Shown: positions 11,535-22,122, numbered from the stretch's first letter. The stretch is 41,626 nt of DNA from Sedimenticola sp. (GCA_026196475.1 JAPHTA010000144.1:1-41626), one strand, 5' to 3'. A program made the numbers and translations. Notes: generated from the sequence alone by a model not told the origin.

Positions 11535-12293
11535 ATGCCCCAGGAGATCGTCTGGACCCTGAAAACCCTGATCCTGCCCCCGGGCATCCTGATTCTGCTC
11601 GGCCTGCTCGGGCTGTTCATGGCCCGACGCCTGCTGGGCCGGCTCCTGGTCCTGGTGACCCTGGCGGCGCTCTATCTCTTCTCGACCCCCTTTTTCGCCC
11701 AGCAATTGATGGGTTCCCTGCAGGTGGTGGGGGCCCTGACCGAGGCGCAGATCGGTGCCAGTGACGCCCAGGCGATCGTGGTACTGGGTGCGGGGCGGCG
11801 TGAGGCGGCACCGGAGTTCGGCGATCGGGACACGGTCAATGCCCTGGCCCTGGAGCGACTGCGTTACGCCGCCTGGCTATCGAGAAAGAGCGGGCTGCCG
11901 GTAATTCCCAGCGGCGGCAAGCCGATGAGCGACGGCCCGAGCGAGGCCGCCATGGGACGACAGATCCTGGAGCAGGAGTTCGGAGTCAAGGTCCTGGCAA
12001 TCGAGGATAGGAGTCGCACCACCCGGGAGCAGGCGCTGCTGCTGGCGGACCTCCTGGAGAAGCGCGGCATTCGCCGGATCATGCTGGTAACCCACGCATG
12101 GCACATGCTGCGCGCGCTGGACGTATTCGAGGGCGCCGGGATCGATACCCAGCCGGCGCCAACCGGGTTTGTCCCGTCCGGCTCAAGCCGTTCAGCTTAC
12201 AGCGACTGGCTGCCAGATGCGGGGGCCCTGAGAAACAGCTACTTCGCCCTGCATGAGCACCTGGGACGCTGGTGGTACCGGCTACTGGGATAA
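11535..12293 (+). CDS. YdcF/ElyC-like DUF218 membrane protein
   Basis: N-terminal TMs plus AIVVLGAG...RLRYAAWLSRKSGLPVIPSGG...RSRTTREQALLLADLL...MLVTHAWHM, typical DUF218. Confidence 0.85.
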   Translation: MPQEIVWTLKTLILPPGILILLGLLGLFMARRLLGRLLVLVTLAALYLFSTPFFAQQLMGSLQVVGALTEAQIGASDAQAIVVLGAGRREAAPEFGDRDTVNALALERLRYAAWLSRKSGLPVIPSGGKPMSDGPSEAAMGRQILEQEFGVKVLAIEDRSRTTREQALLLADLLEKRGIRRIMLVTHAWHMLRALDVFEGAGIDTQPAPTGFVPSGSSRSAYSDWLPDAGALRNSYFALHEHLGRWWYRLLG

Positions 12294-12315
12294 ACCCAAC
12301 CGCAAGCCGCGGAGA

Positions 12316-12771
12316 TCAGGTCCGATCTTCGTCGTCGCGGTGAAACTCCCCCTCAATGGTACGCTGCTCACCGGAACGTGGCCGCTCACCGGGCGGAGGC
12401 GCCGGATGCAGGGCACCGGCACGCTTCAGAAAACCAACGATCAGGGTTCGCCGTATTGGCGGCACCAGGCAGAGGAAACCGAACAGATCGGTGAAGAAAC
12501 CCGGCAGCAGCAGCAGGATACCGCTCACCAGCAACACCACCCCCTCCAGCATCTCCACCGCCGGCACCTCTCCCCGCTCCATTCCCGCACGCACCCGCAG
12601 GGCCGTGGAAAAACCCTGTAGCCGTACCAGAAACCCGCCCAGCAGGGCGGTAAAAATGGTCAGCAGAATGGTCGGCATGGCGCCGATTACGGAGCCAACC
12701 TCGATCAGGAAATAGAGTTCGACCAGAGGGACACCAACAAACAACAACAGGAGCAGGACCAGGGGATTCAT
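12316..12771 (-). CDS. fxsA: membrane protein FxsA
   Basis: MNPLVLLLLLFVGVPLVELYFLIEVGSVIGAMPTILLTIFTALLGGFLVR...LLLLPGFFTDLFGFLCLVPPIR typical of FxsA; internal Met at 12771 fits the family start. Confidence 0.9.
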   Translation of the reverse strand: MNPLVLLLLLFVGVPLVELYFLIEVGSVIGAMPTILLTIFTALLGGFLVRLQGFSTALRVRAGMERGEVPAVEMLEGVVLLVSGILLLLPGFFTDLFGFLCLVPPIRRTLIVGFLKRAGALHPAPPPGERPRSGEQRTIEGEFHRDDEDRT

Positions 12772-12868
12772 GGGGGCAGAGCTTACGCCCACCCCGCGGG
12801 CGATTCAAGGCGCCGGATGGCTGTTTTCCTGCTTTGCGTGAAACCGGGCAATCCTGTATCTTCCCGCA

Positions 12869-13198
12869 ATGCCTGTGGACAAGCTTGTGATCTATTGCAC
12901 CTGCCCGGACCGGTCCATTGCCGAACGGATTGCCGGCAAACTGGTCGAGGCACACCTTGCGGCCTGCGTCAGCATCATGGCGCCGGTCTCCTCGGTGTAC
13001 AGCTGGCAGGGGAAGATCGAGACGGAGGAGGAGTGTCTGCTCATGATCAAGACCCGGCAAAGCCGGTATCCTGACCTGGAACAGACCCTTACCTCACTCC
13101 ATCCCTATGAACTTCCGGAGATCATCGCGGTCCCTGTAGTGCGCGGACTGCCGGCCTATCTCCACTGGATTGACGAATGTACACAACAACAAGACTGA
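12869..13198 (+). CDS. cutA: divalent-cation tolerance protein CutA
   Basis: CTCPDRSIAERIAGKLVEAHLAACVSIMAPVSSVYSWQGKIETEEECLLMIKT and HPYELPEIIAVPV. Confidence 0.95.
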   Translation: MPVDKLVIYCTCPDRSIAERIAGKLVEAHLAACVSIMAPVSSVYSWQGKIETEEECLLMIKTRQSRYPDLEQTLTSLHPYELPEIIAVPVVRGLPAYLHWIDECTQQQD

Positions 13199-15504
13199 AC
13201 CGGTTTCTCCTGCTCATCCTGCTGCTATGGATCCCGTTCTCCGGCCAGGCCCAATCCCAGGAGGAGGAGTACCTGCTGCCGCAGCAGGCTTTCCGGCTCT
13301 CCGCCCAGCCTCTCGACAGCGACACCCTCCAGGTCACCTGGGACATCGCCCCGGATTACTACCTCTACCGCAGCAAGATCCGACTCGACAGCCAGACCCC
13401 CGGCATCGATCTGGGCGAGGCCCGCTTCCCTGCGGGGAAGATCAAGCAGGACCCCTATTTCGGTGATCAGGAGGTATACCGCAACAAGGTCAACATCGAG
13501 GTGCCGCTCAGGCGCTCGGCGGACGCCGGAGAGAGCCTCACCCTGGCCACGGTCTCCCAGGGCTGTGCCGATGCCGGACTCTGCTACCCGCCGCAGAAGG
13601 AGTCGGTTACGATCCAACTGGCAGCCCTTAGCACGGCAGCTCCACCGGCAGCCAAGACCAACGGTCTGGCTGCACTGGGCAACCTGGGCCAGGCACTGGG
13701 ACTGCAACAGCAGGACGATATCCCGACCCCGGAGCAGGCCTACCAGTTGAGCGCCCGGGTCGAGCAGCCCGACCGCCTGCTGCTGGAGTGGAAGATCGCC
13801 CCGGGCACTTACCTCTACCAGGACAAGCTCAAGGTGGCACTGGCAGAGGGCGAAGAGGTGCAACTGGGCCCCATCCAGCTGCCCCCGGCCGAGATCAAAC
13901 AGGATGCGCTGCGACCGGATGGCACCCTGGGCGACCTGCCGGTCTACCACGACCGGATCTCGCTACCGGTCCCTCTGTTGCGGGGACGCCAGGCCGGTGG
14001 ACCGATCACCCTGCAGGTCAACTACCAGGGCTGCGCCGAGGTCGGCGTCTGCTACCCGCCGATCAGCAAGCGGGTGAGCCTCGACCTGCCGCCGCTGGCC
14101 AGCGCCCCCTCTCCCCTGCAGCAGGCCCAGCAGGCGGTGATCGCCAGTGAATCCGCTCTGCCTCCGGAGCCGGCGGAACCGGCGTCCAACGCGCCGGTCT
14201 CCGAACTGGACCAGATCACCTCCACCCTGGCCGGGGGCGACACCTGGCTGATCATCCTGCTCTTCTTCGGCCTTGGGCTTGCGCTCTCCCTGACGCCCTG
14301 CGTGTTCCCGATGATACCGATCCTCTCCGGCATCATCGCCGGGCAGGGCAGCAGCATCACCACCCGCCGCGCCTTCACGCTCTCCCTGGTCTACGTGCTG
14401 GCGATGTCGATCACCTACACCGCCGCCGGAGTTCTCGCCGGCATCTTCGGGCAGAACCTGCAGGCCGCTTTCCAGAACCCCTGGATCCTCAGCTTTTTTG
14501 CCCTGGTCTTCGTCCTGCTGGCGCTCTCCATGTTCGGCTTCTACGAGCTACAGTTGCCGAGCCGATGGCAGAGCCGGCTGGCCGAGACCAGCAACCGGCA
14601 GCGCGGCGGCAGCCTGACCGGCGTTGCGGTGATGGGCTTCCTGTCGGCACTGATCGTCGGCCCCTGCGTGGCACCGCCCCTGGCCGGGGCCCTGATCTAT
14701 ATCGGCCAGACCGGTGACGCCGTGCTCGGTGGGGTGGCGCTGTTCACCCTGGCCATGGGCATGGGCGCACCGCTTATCCTGATCGGCACCTCCGCCGGCA
14801 AATACCTGCCCCGGGCCGGCAGCTGGATGGACAAGGTCAAGGCGGTATTCGGCGTCGGCATGCTGGCCGTTGCCATCATCCTGCTGGAACGGATCCTGCC
14901 GGCAGCGATCTCCATGCTGCTGTGGGGCGTTCTGATGGTGGTCAGCGCCATCTACCTCGGCGCCCTGAAGGAGCTGGAGGTGGAAGCCTCCGGCTGGGAC
15001 CGGCTGTGGAAAGGCCTTGGCGTGGTGATCCTGATCTACGGCACCCTGATGCTGGTGGGGGCCGCCGCCGGCGGCAAGGACACGGTGCAGCCCCTGCGCG
15101 GCCTGATCGCCGCCAGCGGCGGCAGCGAGGCGGCTCACCTGCAGTTCAAGCGGATAAAGAGCGTCGATGACCTGCAACGGGAGGTGACCGCGGCGAGCGC
15201 CGCCGGCAAGCCGGTGATGCTGGACTTCTACGCCGACTGGTGTGTCTCCTGCAAGGAGATGGAGCGCTACACCTTCAGCGATCCCAAGGTGATCAGCGCG
15301 CTCTCCGGCGCCGTCCTGCTGCAGGCCGACGTCACCGCCAACGACGAGCAGGACATTGCCCTTCTGCAGGGACACTTCGGGCTGCCCGGCCCACCCAGCA
15401 TCATGTTCTACGGCCGCGACGGGGTGGAACGCAAGGGCTACCGGGTGGTCGGCTTCAAGGGCCCGGATGAGTTTGCACAACACGTGAGGAGCGCCCTGCA
15501 ATGA
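13177..15504 (+). CDS. dsbD: thiol:disulfide interchange protein DsbD with two tandem N-terminal DsbD-alpha domains
   Basis: Two QGCADxGxCYPP-type motifs, TM core (LTPCVFPM, VGPCVAPPL), C-terminal thioredoxin-like DWCVSCKEME. Confidence 0.95.
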   Translation: MYTTTRLNRFLLLILLLWIPFSGQAQSQEEEYLLPQQAFRLSAQPLDSDTLQVTWDIAPDYYLYRSKIRLDSQTPGIDLGEARFPAGKIKQDPYFGDQEVYRNKVNIEVPLRRSADAGESLTLATVSQGCADAGLCYPPQKESVTIQLAALSTAAPPAAKTNGLAALGNLGQALGLQQQDDIPTPEQAYQLSARVEQPDRLLLEWKIAPGTYLYQDKLKVALAEGEEVQLGPIQLPPAEIKQDALRPDGTLGDLPVYHDRISLPVPLLRGRQAGGPITLQVNYQGCAEVGVCYPPISKRVSLDLPPLASAPSPLQQAQQAVIASESALPPEPAEPASNAPVSELDQITSTLAGGDTWLIILLFFGLGLALSLTPCVFPMIPILSGIIAGQGSSITTRRAFTLSLVYVLAMSITYTAAGVLAGIFGQNLQAAFQNPWILSFFALVFVLLALSMFGFYELQLPSRWQSRLAETSNRQRGGSLTGVAVMGFLSALIVGPCVAPPLAGALIYIGQTGDAVLGGVALFTLAMGMGAPLILIGTSAGKYLPRAGSWMDKVKAVFGVGMLAVAIILLERILPAAISMLLWGVLMVVSAIYLGALKELEVEASGWDRLWKGLGVVILIYGTLMLVGAAAGGKDTVQPLRGLIAASGGSEAAHLQFKRIKSVDDLQREVTAASAAGKPVMLDFYADWCVSCKEMERYTFSDPKVISALSGAVLLQADVTANDEQDIALLQGHFGLPGPPSIMFYGRDGVERKGYRVVGFKGPDEFAQHVRSALQ

Positions 15505-16019
15505 AAGCCCGCCTAGCGAAACTCTCCCTTCTGCTCCTGCTGCTTCTGCCGCTGGCAGGCTGTGAACAGGAACCGGCCGGTCCGCAACTGACCGGTGGCG
15601 CGGAAGCCACCCTGCCGGCATTTCAGTTTCCAGACCTGGAGGGGGAGATCCGCCAAAGCAGCGACTGGCAAGGCAAGGTGCTGGTGGTCAACTACTGGGC
15701 CACCTGGTGCCCACCCTGTCGCAAGGAGATGCCACTCTTTGTCGAGACCCAGAAACGCCTTCAGGAGCGGGGCCTGCAGTTTGTCGGTATCGCCATCGAT
15801 GACCTGCACCTGGTACAGGATTTCGTGGACGTGTACAACATCAACTTTCCGATTCTGATCGGCAACGCGGAAGCCGTGAGACTCTCCACCCGGATGGGAA
15901 ACCGCTTCGAATCGCTCCCCTTCACCGCCATCTTCGACCGCGAGGGTAACACCCGCTACATTCAGGCCGGCGAGGTGACCGCCGAGGTACTGGAGCGGGA
16001 ACTGGAGCCCCTGCTGTAA
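15501..16019 (+). CDS. TlpA/ResA-type thioredoxin-fold lipoprotein
   Basis: Lipobox LPLAGC; WATWCPPCRKEMP motif; overlaps dsbD end. Confidence 0.9.
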   Translation: MKARLAKLSLLLLLLLPLAGCEQEPAGPQLTGGAEATLPAFQFPDLEGEIRQSSDWQGKVLVVNYWATWCPPCRKEMPLFVETQKRLQERGLQFVGIAIDDLHLVQDFVDVYNINFPILIGNAEAVRLSTRMGNRFESLPFTAIFDREGNTRYIQAGEVTAEVLERELEPLL

Positions 16020-16231
16020 CGCAGAGTGCGCAGCAGCGCACAGAATTTGCTCCTGAATCATTTAATTCTTGTTGAATTTTCGCCGATAATGAGGTGATCT
16101 TGCGTAAAATCTGGACATAGACACCGCGTTCCTTCAAAATTGGCCGATAAAGCGTAGAACAGCACCAGCCGGCCGAGCGCCGTCAAAACCTGCGCCGCAA
16201 CAGCGCAAACCATCTGTCGGGACACGAGATC

Positions 16232-16672
16232 ATGGCAACCATCCTGGTATTGAACGGACCCAACCTCAACCTGCTGGGCACCCGCGAGCCGGACAAGTAT
16301 GGCCACGACACCCTGCAGGAGATCGAGCAGCGACTGCAGCAGCTGACCCAGGGTGCGGGGCACGGCCTTGCCTTCACCCAGAGCAACGCCGAACACGAAC
16401 TGATCGACCGTATCCACCAGGCCCGGGAAGAGGGCATCGCCTTCATACTCTTCAACCCGGCCGCCTTCACCCACACCAGCGTAGCCCTGCGGGATGCCCT
16501 GCTGGCGGTGGAGATACCCTTTATCGAGGTTCACCTGTCCAACGTCCATGCGCGTGAGACGTTCCGCAGGCACTCCTATTTTTCCGATATCGCTGAAGGT
16601 GTTATCAGCGGCCTCGGGGTGCAGAGCTACGAGCTCGCCCTCGCGGCTGCCCTGAAACGCCTCAGTCTCTAG
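16232..16672 (+). CDS. aroQ: 3-dehydroquinate dehydratase, type II
   Basis: [54 protein letters not shown]. Confidence 0.97.
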   Translation: MATILVLNGPNLNLLGTREPDKYGHDTLQEIEQRLQQLTQGAGHGLAFTQSNAEHELIDRIHQAREEGIAFILFNPAAFTHTSVALRDALLAVEIPFIEVHLSNVHARETFRRHSYFSDIAEGVISGLGVQSYELALAAALKRLSL

Positions 16673-16698
16673 CCACCAAACCAGGATCTGCAAGCACA

Positions 16699-17148
16699 AT
16701 GGATATCCGTAAAGTAAAAAAACTGATTGAGCTGATCGAAGAGTCCGACGTCGCGGAAATCGAAATACACGAGGGCGAGGAGTCGGTCCGGATCAGTCGT
16801 ACCAGTTCCGTCGCCCCTGCCGTTCAGATGGCCGCCGCACCGGCCCCGGTCGCCACCGCGCCGGCCGCACCTTCCCAGGAGCCCGCAGCCGTTGAGGCGA
16901 AACCGGAGATCAGCGGCCATTCAGTCAACTCGCCGATGGTGGGCACCTTCTACCGCGCCCCCACGCCGACCTCGAAACCGTTCGTGGAGATCGGTCAGCA
17001 TGTCAGTGTCGGCGAGACCCTCTGTATCATCGAGGCGATGAAGATCCTGAACCAGATCGAGAGCGACAAGTCGGGTGTCATCAGCCAGGTCCTGGTGGAG
17101 AACGGCCAACCGGTGGAATACAACGAACCCCTGTTCGTGATCGAGTAA
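16699..17148 (+). CDS. accB: acetyl-CoA carboxylase biotin carboxyl carrier protein
   Basis: Biotinylation motif [15 protein letters not shown]; followed by accC. Confidence 0.97.
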   Translation: MDIRKVKKLIELIEESDVAEIEIHEGEESVRISRTSSVAPAVQMAAAPAPVATAPAAPSQEPAAVEAKPEISGHSVNSPMVGTFYRAPTPTSKPFVEIGQHVSVGETLCIIEAMKILNQIESDKSGVISQVLVENGQPVEYNEPLFVIE

Positions 17149-17160
17149 AGGCGACCCCTA

Positions 17161-18504
17161 ATGATTGAGAAGATCGTAATCGCCAACCGCGGCGAAATCG
17201 CACTCCGCATTCTCCGCGCCTGCCGCGAGCTGGGCATCAAGACCGTGGCCGTCCACTCCGAGGCGGATCGCGACCTGAAACACGTCCGGCTGGCCGACGA
17301 GACGGTCTGCATCGGGCCGGCCCCGTCCGCCGAGAGCTATCTCCAGGTGCACTCCATCATCAGTGCCGCCGAGGTGACCGACGCGGTGGCCATCCACCCC
17401 GGATACGGCTTCCTCTCCGAAAACGCCGACTTCGCCGAGCGGGTCGAGGAGAGCGGATTCATCTTCATCGGGCCAAAGCCGGAGACCATTCGCATGATGG
17501 GTGACAAGATCACCGCCATCGAGGCGATGAAGGCGGCCGGCGTCCCCTGTGTACCGGGCTCTGACGGCCCGCTGGACAGCGACGAGCGGCGAACCCTGGC
17601 GATGGCCAGGGAGATCGGCTACCCGGTGATTATCAAGGCCGCCGGTGGCGGTGGTGGTCGTGGAATGCGGGTGGTGCACTCGGAGGCGACCCTGCTCAAC
17701 GCCATCTCCCTGACCCGGGCCGAGGCCGGCTCGGCATTCGGCAACGACACCGTGTACATGGAGAAGTACCTGGAGAATCCGCGCCACGTGGAGTTCCAGG
17801 TACTGGCCGACACCCACGGCAACGCGATCCACCTGGGCGAACGTGACTGTTCCATGCAGCGCCGCCACCAGAAGGTGGTGGAAGAGGCTCCGGCGCCGGG
17901 CATCGACGAGGAGACACGACAGCGGCTGGGCGAGCGCTGTGCCGAGGCGTGCCGCCGGATCGGTTACCGGGGAGCCGGTACCTTCGAGTTCCTGTACGAA
18001 AACGGCGAGTTCTACTTTATCGAGATGAATACCCGGATCCAGGTGGAGCATCCGGTTACCGAGATGATTACCGGCGTGGATATCGTCAAGGAGCAGTTGC
18101 GGATCGCCTCCGGCGAGGCGCTTGCCTACCAGCAAAGTGACATCGAGGTGCGCGGTCATGCCATCGAGTGCCGTATAAACGCCGAGGACCCGGACACTTT
18201 CATGCCCTGTCCGGGTGACATCACTCACCTGCATATTCCGGGAGGCCCGGGCATCCGGGTCGACACCCACATCTACGACGGCTACCGGGTACCGCCTCAC
18301 TACGACTCCATGATCGGCAAGCTGATCGCCCACGGCGAAACACGCCACTCGGCGCTGATGAGGATGAAAACCGCGCTTTCCGAGATGGTGATCGATGGAA
18401 TTCGGACCAATATTCCGCTGCAGATGCGAATCATGCAGGACGAGGCCTTTGCCAAGGGTGGTGCCAACATCCACTACCTGGAGAAGAAGCTGGGTATCAA
18501 CTAA
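17161..18504 (+). CDS. accC: acetyl-CoA carboxylase biotin carboxylase
   Basis: [61 protein letters not shown]. Confidence 0.98.
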   Translation: MIEKIVIANRGEIALRILRACRELGIKTVAVHSEADRDLKHVRLADETVCIGPAPSAESYLQVHSIISAAEVTDAVAIHPGYGFLSENADFAERVEESGFIFIGPKPETIRMMGDKITAIEAMKAAGVPCVPGSDGPLDSDERRTLAMAREIGYPVIIKAAGGGGGRGMRVVHSEATLLNAISLTRAEAGSAFGNDTVYMEKYLENPRHVEFQVLADTHGNAIHLGERDCSMQRRHQKVVEEAPAPGIDEETRQRLGERCAEACRRIGYRGAGTFEFLYENGEFYFIEMNTRIQVEHPVTEMITGVDIVKEQLRIASGEALAYQQSDIEVRGHAIECRINAEDPDTFMPCPGDITHLHIPGGPGIRVDTHIYDGYRVPPHYDSMIGKLIAHGETRHSALMRMKTALSEMVIDGIRTNIPLQMRIMQDEAFAKGGANIHYLEKKLGIN

Positions 18505-18527
18505 CCGCCCTGACAAAGGATCACGGC

Positions 18528-19406
18528 ATGCCCTGGATACAGGCCCACCTCACCACCGGCAAGCAACAGGCACCGCTGATCGAGCTGCTGTTTGAGAACC
18601 TTGGTGCTCTTTCCACCTCGCTGGCGGACGCCGAGGATGAGCCCCTGCTGGAGCCTGCACCCGGCGAGCTGCCGATCTGGCAGCGGACCCGGGTCAGCGG
18701 CCTGTTCGAGGGCAGCACCGACAGTGACGACCTGCGCCAGCGTATCAACCAGGCCCTGAACCGGGATGTGACCCGCAACCTGCAAATGGAGGTACTGCAG
18801 GACCAGGCCTGGGAGCGGGCCTGGCTGGACAATTTTCACGCCATGCGGTTCGGCCAGCGCCTCTGGATCTGCCCGAACGGGAAACGGCCGCGGCAGCGCG
18901 ACGCGGTGATTATCGAGCTCGACCCCGGTCTCGCCTTCGGTACCGGCACCCACCCTACCACCGCCCTCTGCCTGGAGTGGCTTGATCGGCACCCCCCCGG
19001 GGGACTCAGGGTGATCGACTTCGGCAGCGGCTCCGGCGTGCTCTCGCTGGCCGCCCTGAAGCTGGGCGCAGAGAGGGTGTATGCCACCGACCACGACCCG
19101 CAGGCGATGCAGGCCAGTGCCGACAATGCCGACCGCAACGACGTCAGTGAACGGCTCGAACTGTGCCGGGGCGAACAACTCCCGCAACAACCGGTCGACC
19201 TGTTGATGGCCAACATCCTGGCCGGCACCCTGATCGAACTTCAACCTCTGCTGACCCGCCTGGTCCGCCGCGGCGGCAGCCTGATCCTCTCCGGCATCCT
19301 GGAGGAACAGGCAACCCGGGTGGCGGACGCCTATACCGGCCCGTTCCGGGTGGCTCCGCCCCGGCAGCGGGAGGAGTGGATACTGCTGGAAGCCGTGCGA
19401 TGCTGA
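18528..19406 (+). CDS. prmA: ribosomal protein L11 methyltransferase
   Basis: LAFGTGTHPTTALCLEWLD and VIDFGSGSGVLSLAALKLGA SAM-binding motifs; accC neighbour. Confidence 0.95.
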   Translation: MPWIQAHLTTGKQQAPLIELLFENLGALSTSLADAEDEPLLEPAPGELPIWQRTRVSGLFEGSTDSDDLRQRINQALNRDVTRNLQMEVLQDQAWERAWLDNFHAMRFGQRLWICPNGKRPRQRDAVIIELDPGLAFGTGTHPTTALCLEWLDRHPPGGLRVIDFGSGSGVLSLAALKLGAERVYATDHDPQAMQASADNADRNDVSERLELCRGEQLPQQPVDLLMANILAGTLIELQPLLTRLVRRGGSLILSGILEEQATRVADAYTGPFRVAPPRQREEWILLEAVRC

Positions 19407-19423
19407 ACGGGGCCCCCTGACCG

Positions 19424-20590
19424 ATGTATACCCAGTGCCCCCACTGCCAGACCCTGTTCCGGATCAGTGCCGAACAGCTCAAGGCCGCCGCCGGAAAAGC
19501 ACACTGCTGTCGCTGCGATCAGGTGTTCAGCGCCCTGGAAAACCTGCGGGAACCCGAACAGGAGGAGACCTGGCCGGAGTCCCGTCTGATTGACGATTAT
19601 CCAGAACCACAAAACCTGGAGCTGCCGTTCGACCTGCCGGAGCGGGACAACGGGCCGGCAGACGACGAACAGGATATCAGCGACCTGCTCCAGAGCCTTA
19701 CGTTCGAAGCCGGGCCCAACACCCCGCCGGAAGATGAAGGGAATCAATCACCCGCGCTGGCAAGCGACGACATGCGGGACCCGTTCGAGCCGATTTACGA
19801 CCTCAGCGACACCGGCATGGACAGCATCCAGATCGGCCTCGACTCCCGCCTCCACGAGCTCCCACCAGACCCGCTCAGCAGCCAGCCGGCAGCGGGACCT
19901 GTCGAGCAACCTGACACTCCGTTGCAGACGACCGACCCCGAGTCGCTGGACCCTGACACGGAACCGGGAGGCACGGAACCGGGAGGAGATGAAGCAGATA
20001 ATATTGAACCCGCCAGCCCGGATCCGGCGCCACCCCCGTTCCCGATCCCGGACAACCTGCCGGCACTGGAGCCCACCGAGCAGGAGCCGTTGGCCCCGGA
20101 GGAGGCACTGGCAGCTGCTGCTGAGGAGAGAAAGGGGATTGTCGGCTGGTCACTGGCGATCCTGCTGCTCCTGCTGCTGGCCGGCACCCAGCTGGCCTGG
20201 TTCGGACGCGATCACCTGCTACCCTACCCGGCAGGCCGGGCCCTGCTGGAGCACGCCTGCGAGCTGCTGCCATGCACCCTCCCGGTACGTCACAGCCCGC
20301 AAGATATCAGGGTGGTCTCCCGCTCCATAAGTAGTCACCCGGAGCAGGATGGCGCCCTGCTGGTACTGCTCACGATGCGCAACCAGGCGACTTTCGAGCA
20401 GGCCTACCCGACACTGGAACTGAGCCTGCTGGACGCCCGGGGAGAGGTACTGGCGAGACGCAGTTTCAGTCCCGATCTTTACCGTGGGGACGGCCGGGAC
20501 CTGCTGCAGCCCGGGGTACCGGTATCCGTGCGCCTGGAACTGACCGATCCCGGTGAAGAGGTTGTCGGTTTCCGTTTCGACTTCTACTAG
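19424..20590 (+). CDS. zinc-ribbon, DUF3426 membrane protein
   Basis: N-terminal MYTQCPHCQTLFRI...CCRCDQVF zinc ribbon, acidic/Pro-rich middle, one TM, DUF3426-like C-terminus; conserved prmA-dusB position. Confidence 0.85.
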   Translation: MYTQCPHCQTLFRISAEQLKAAAGKAHCCRCDQVFSALENLREPEQEETWPESRLIDDYPEPQNLELPFDLPERDNGPADDEQDISDLLQSLTFEAGPNTPPEDEGNQSPALASDDMRDPFEPIYDLSDTGMDSIQIGLDSRLHELPPDPLSSQPAAGPVEQPDTPLQTTDPESLDPDTEPGGTEPGGDEADNIEPASPDPAPPPFPIPDNLPALEPTEQEPLAPEEALAAAAEERKGIVGWSLAILLLLLLAGTQLAWFGRDHLLPYPAGRALLEHACELLPCTLPVRHSPQDIRVVSRSISSHPEQDGALLVLLTMRNQATFEQAYPTLELSLLDARGEVLARRSFSPDLYRGDGRDLLQPGVPVSVRLELTDPGEEVVGFRFDFY

Positions 20591-20749
20591 GGCCTGTCAG
20601 CCCACCCGGCCGGAATTGGGGCATTTCACACACTCCGCATCGAACCCGCCACCGACAGGCCTCCGGCTGCTTGTCGCCTGCTGGAGAACGTCGTACCATA
20701 ACCGCCTCTTTTCGAGACCGCTCCTTAATCTGTCCGGCATGGAACGACT

Positions 20750-21736
20750 ATGCGCATCGGCCCGTTGCAACTGGAAAACAATCTGCTGCTCGCTCCGATG
20801 GCAGGCGTGACCGACCGGCCTTTTCGCCAGCTATGCCGCGACCTCGGCGCCGCTATGGCGGTCTCCGAGATGATCTCATCCAACAGCGCCCTGCGCGCCA
20901 GCCGCAAGACCCTGCGCCGACTCGACTTCGAGGGTGAGAGCGGCCCGGTCTCGGTACAGATCATGGGCGCCGACCCGGCAACCATGGCCGATGCGGCCCG
21001 GGTCAACGTGGAAAACGGTGCCCATATCATCGACATCAACATGGGCTGCCCGGCGAAAAAGGTATGCAAGGTGGCGGCAGGTTCGGCCCTGCTGATGGAT
21101 CCACCGCTGGTAGGTCGAATCCTGGAGGCCGTGGTGAAGGCGGTCGAGGTACCGGTCACCCTGAAGATCCGGACCGGATGGGATCCGCAGCACCGAAACG
21201 GGGTGGAGATCGCCCGTATCGCTGAGGCGAGCGGCGTCCAGGCCCTGGCGGTACACGGGCGCACCCGGGCCTGTGGCTACGCCGGCAACGCAGAGTACGA
21301 GACCATCCGCCAGATCAAGCAGGTGGCGGGAATACCGGTGATCGCAAACGGCGACATCGACTCGCCGGAGAAGGCGAGGCTGGTACTGGAGCAGACCGGG
21401 GCGGACGCCCTGATGATCGGTCGCGCGGCCCAGGGCAGGCCCTGGATTTTCCGCGAAATCCTCCACTTTTTGCGTACCGGGGAAAAACATTCCGCTCCCC
21501 AACCGGGGCGGATTCGCGCTATTCTATTGGGGCATCTGGAGAACCTGTACGAATTCTATGGCGAGTTTCAGGGGGTGCGGGTCGCACGCAAACATATCGC
21601 CTGGTACAGCAGAACCCAGCCGGGAGGGGCGCTGTTCAGACAGCGTATCAATAACACCGACTCAGCGGAAAAACAAAAAGCCCTGATTGACGAGTTCTTC
21701 GATCAGCTGGCAATAAACAAGGAGCGGGCAGCATGA
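20750..21736 (+). CDS. dusB: tRNA-dihydrouridine synthase B
   Basis: LLLAPMAGVTDRPFRQLCRDLGA, DINMGCPAKKVCKVAAGSALL, ALAVHGRTR, ANGDI. Confidence 0.96.
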   Translation: MRIGPLQLENNLLLAPMAGVTDRPFRQLCRDLGAAMAVSEMISSNSALRASRKTLRRLDFEGESGPVSVQIMGADPATMADAARVNVENGAHIIDINMGCPAKKVCKVAAGSALLMDPPLVGRILEAVVKAVEVPVTLKIRTGWDPQHRNGVEIARIAEASGVQALAVHGRTRACGYAGNAEYETIRQIKQVAGIPVIANGDIDSPEKARLVLEQTGADALMIGRAAQGRPWIFREILHFLRTGEKHSAPQPGRIRAILLGHLENLYEFYGEFQGVRVARKHIAWYSRTQPGGALFRQRINNTDSAEKQKALIDEFFDQLAINKERAA

Positions 21737-22029
21737 CAATGGAAGCCTTACTGGGCCAGGAACCGAACCAGCCACACTTCAGCGTAGCAAAGAACAAGAC
21801 AACGGAACCCCTGCGGGAGTGCGTGAGGTCAGCCCTCTCCGGCTACTTCCGCCAACTGGACGGGCACAGCGCCGCCAATATCTACCAGATGGTGCTGGCC
21901 GAGGTGGAGCAGCCGCTGCTGGAGACGGTGATGGCGCACACCCAGGGCAACCAGACCCGTGCCGCGGAGATCCTTGGCATCAGCCGCAGCACCCTCAGGA
22001 AGAAACTCGCGCTCTACGACCTTGACTGA
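21733..22029 (+). CDS. fis: DNA-binding protein Fis
   Basis: C-terminal VEQPLLETVMAHTQGNQTRAAEILGISRSTLRKKLALYDLD; dusB-fis linkage. Confidence 0.96.
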   Translation: MTMEALLGQEPNQPHFSVAKNKTTEPLRECVRSALSGYFRQLDGHSAANIYQMVLAEVEQPLLETVMAHTQGNQTRAAEILGISRSTLRKKLALYDLD

Positions 22030-22032
22030 GGC

Positions 22033-22055
22033 GCCGGCCAACAACCGGCATTTTT
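22033..22055 (+). terminator. candidate intrinsic terminator after fis
   Basis: GCCGG-CCAACAA-CCGGC followed by ATTTTT. Confidence 0.6.
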
Positions 22056-22068
22056 AATAATACCTGAC

Positions 22069-22090
22069 GCGGCCGGTTGGCCGCGTTTCC
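22069..22090 (+). terminator. second candidate hairpin between fis and purH
   Basis: GCGGCC-GGTT-GGCCGC followed by GTTTCC (short T run). Confidence 0.4.
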
Positions 22091-22122
22091 ATTAATCATC
22101 CAGCAGAAGCAGGATCAGGATA

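Noticed and set aside
12253-12621. Plus-strand ORF overlapping fxsA
   Set aside because: Low-complexity Gln/His-rich translation antisense to a recognisable FxsA.
17158-18516. 452-aa minus-strand ORF opposite accC
   Set aside because: Antisense shadow with the same extent as accC; no motif.
20591-20661. Inverted repeat GGCCTGTC...GACAGGCC between the DUF3426 gene and dusB
   Set aside because: 8-bp arms with a ~55-nt loop and no T tract; can easily arise by chance.
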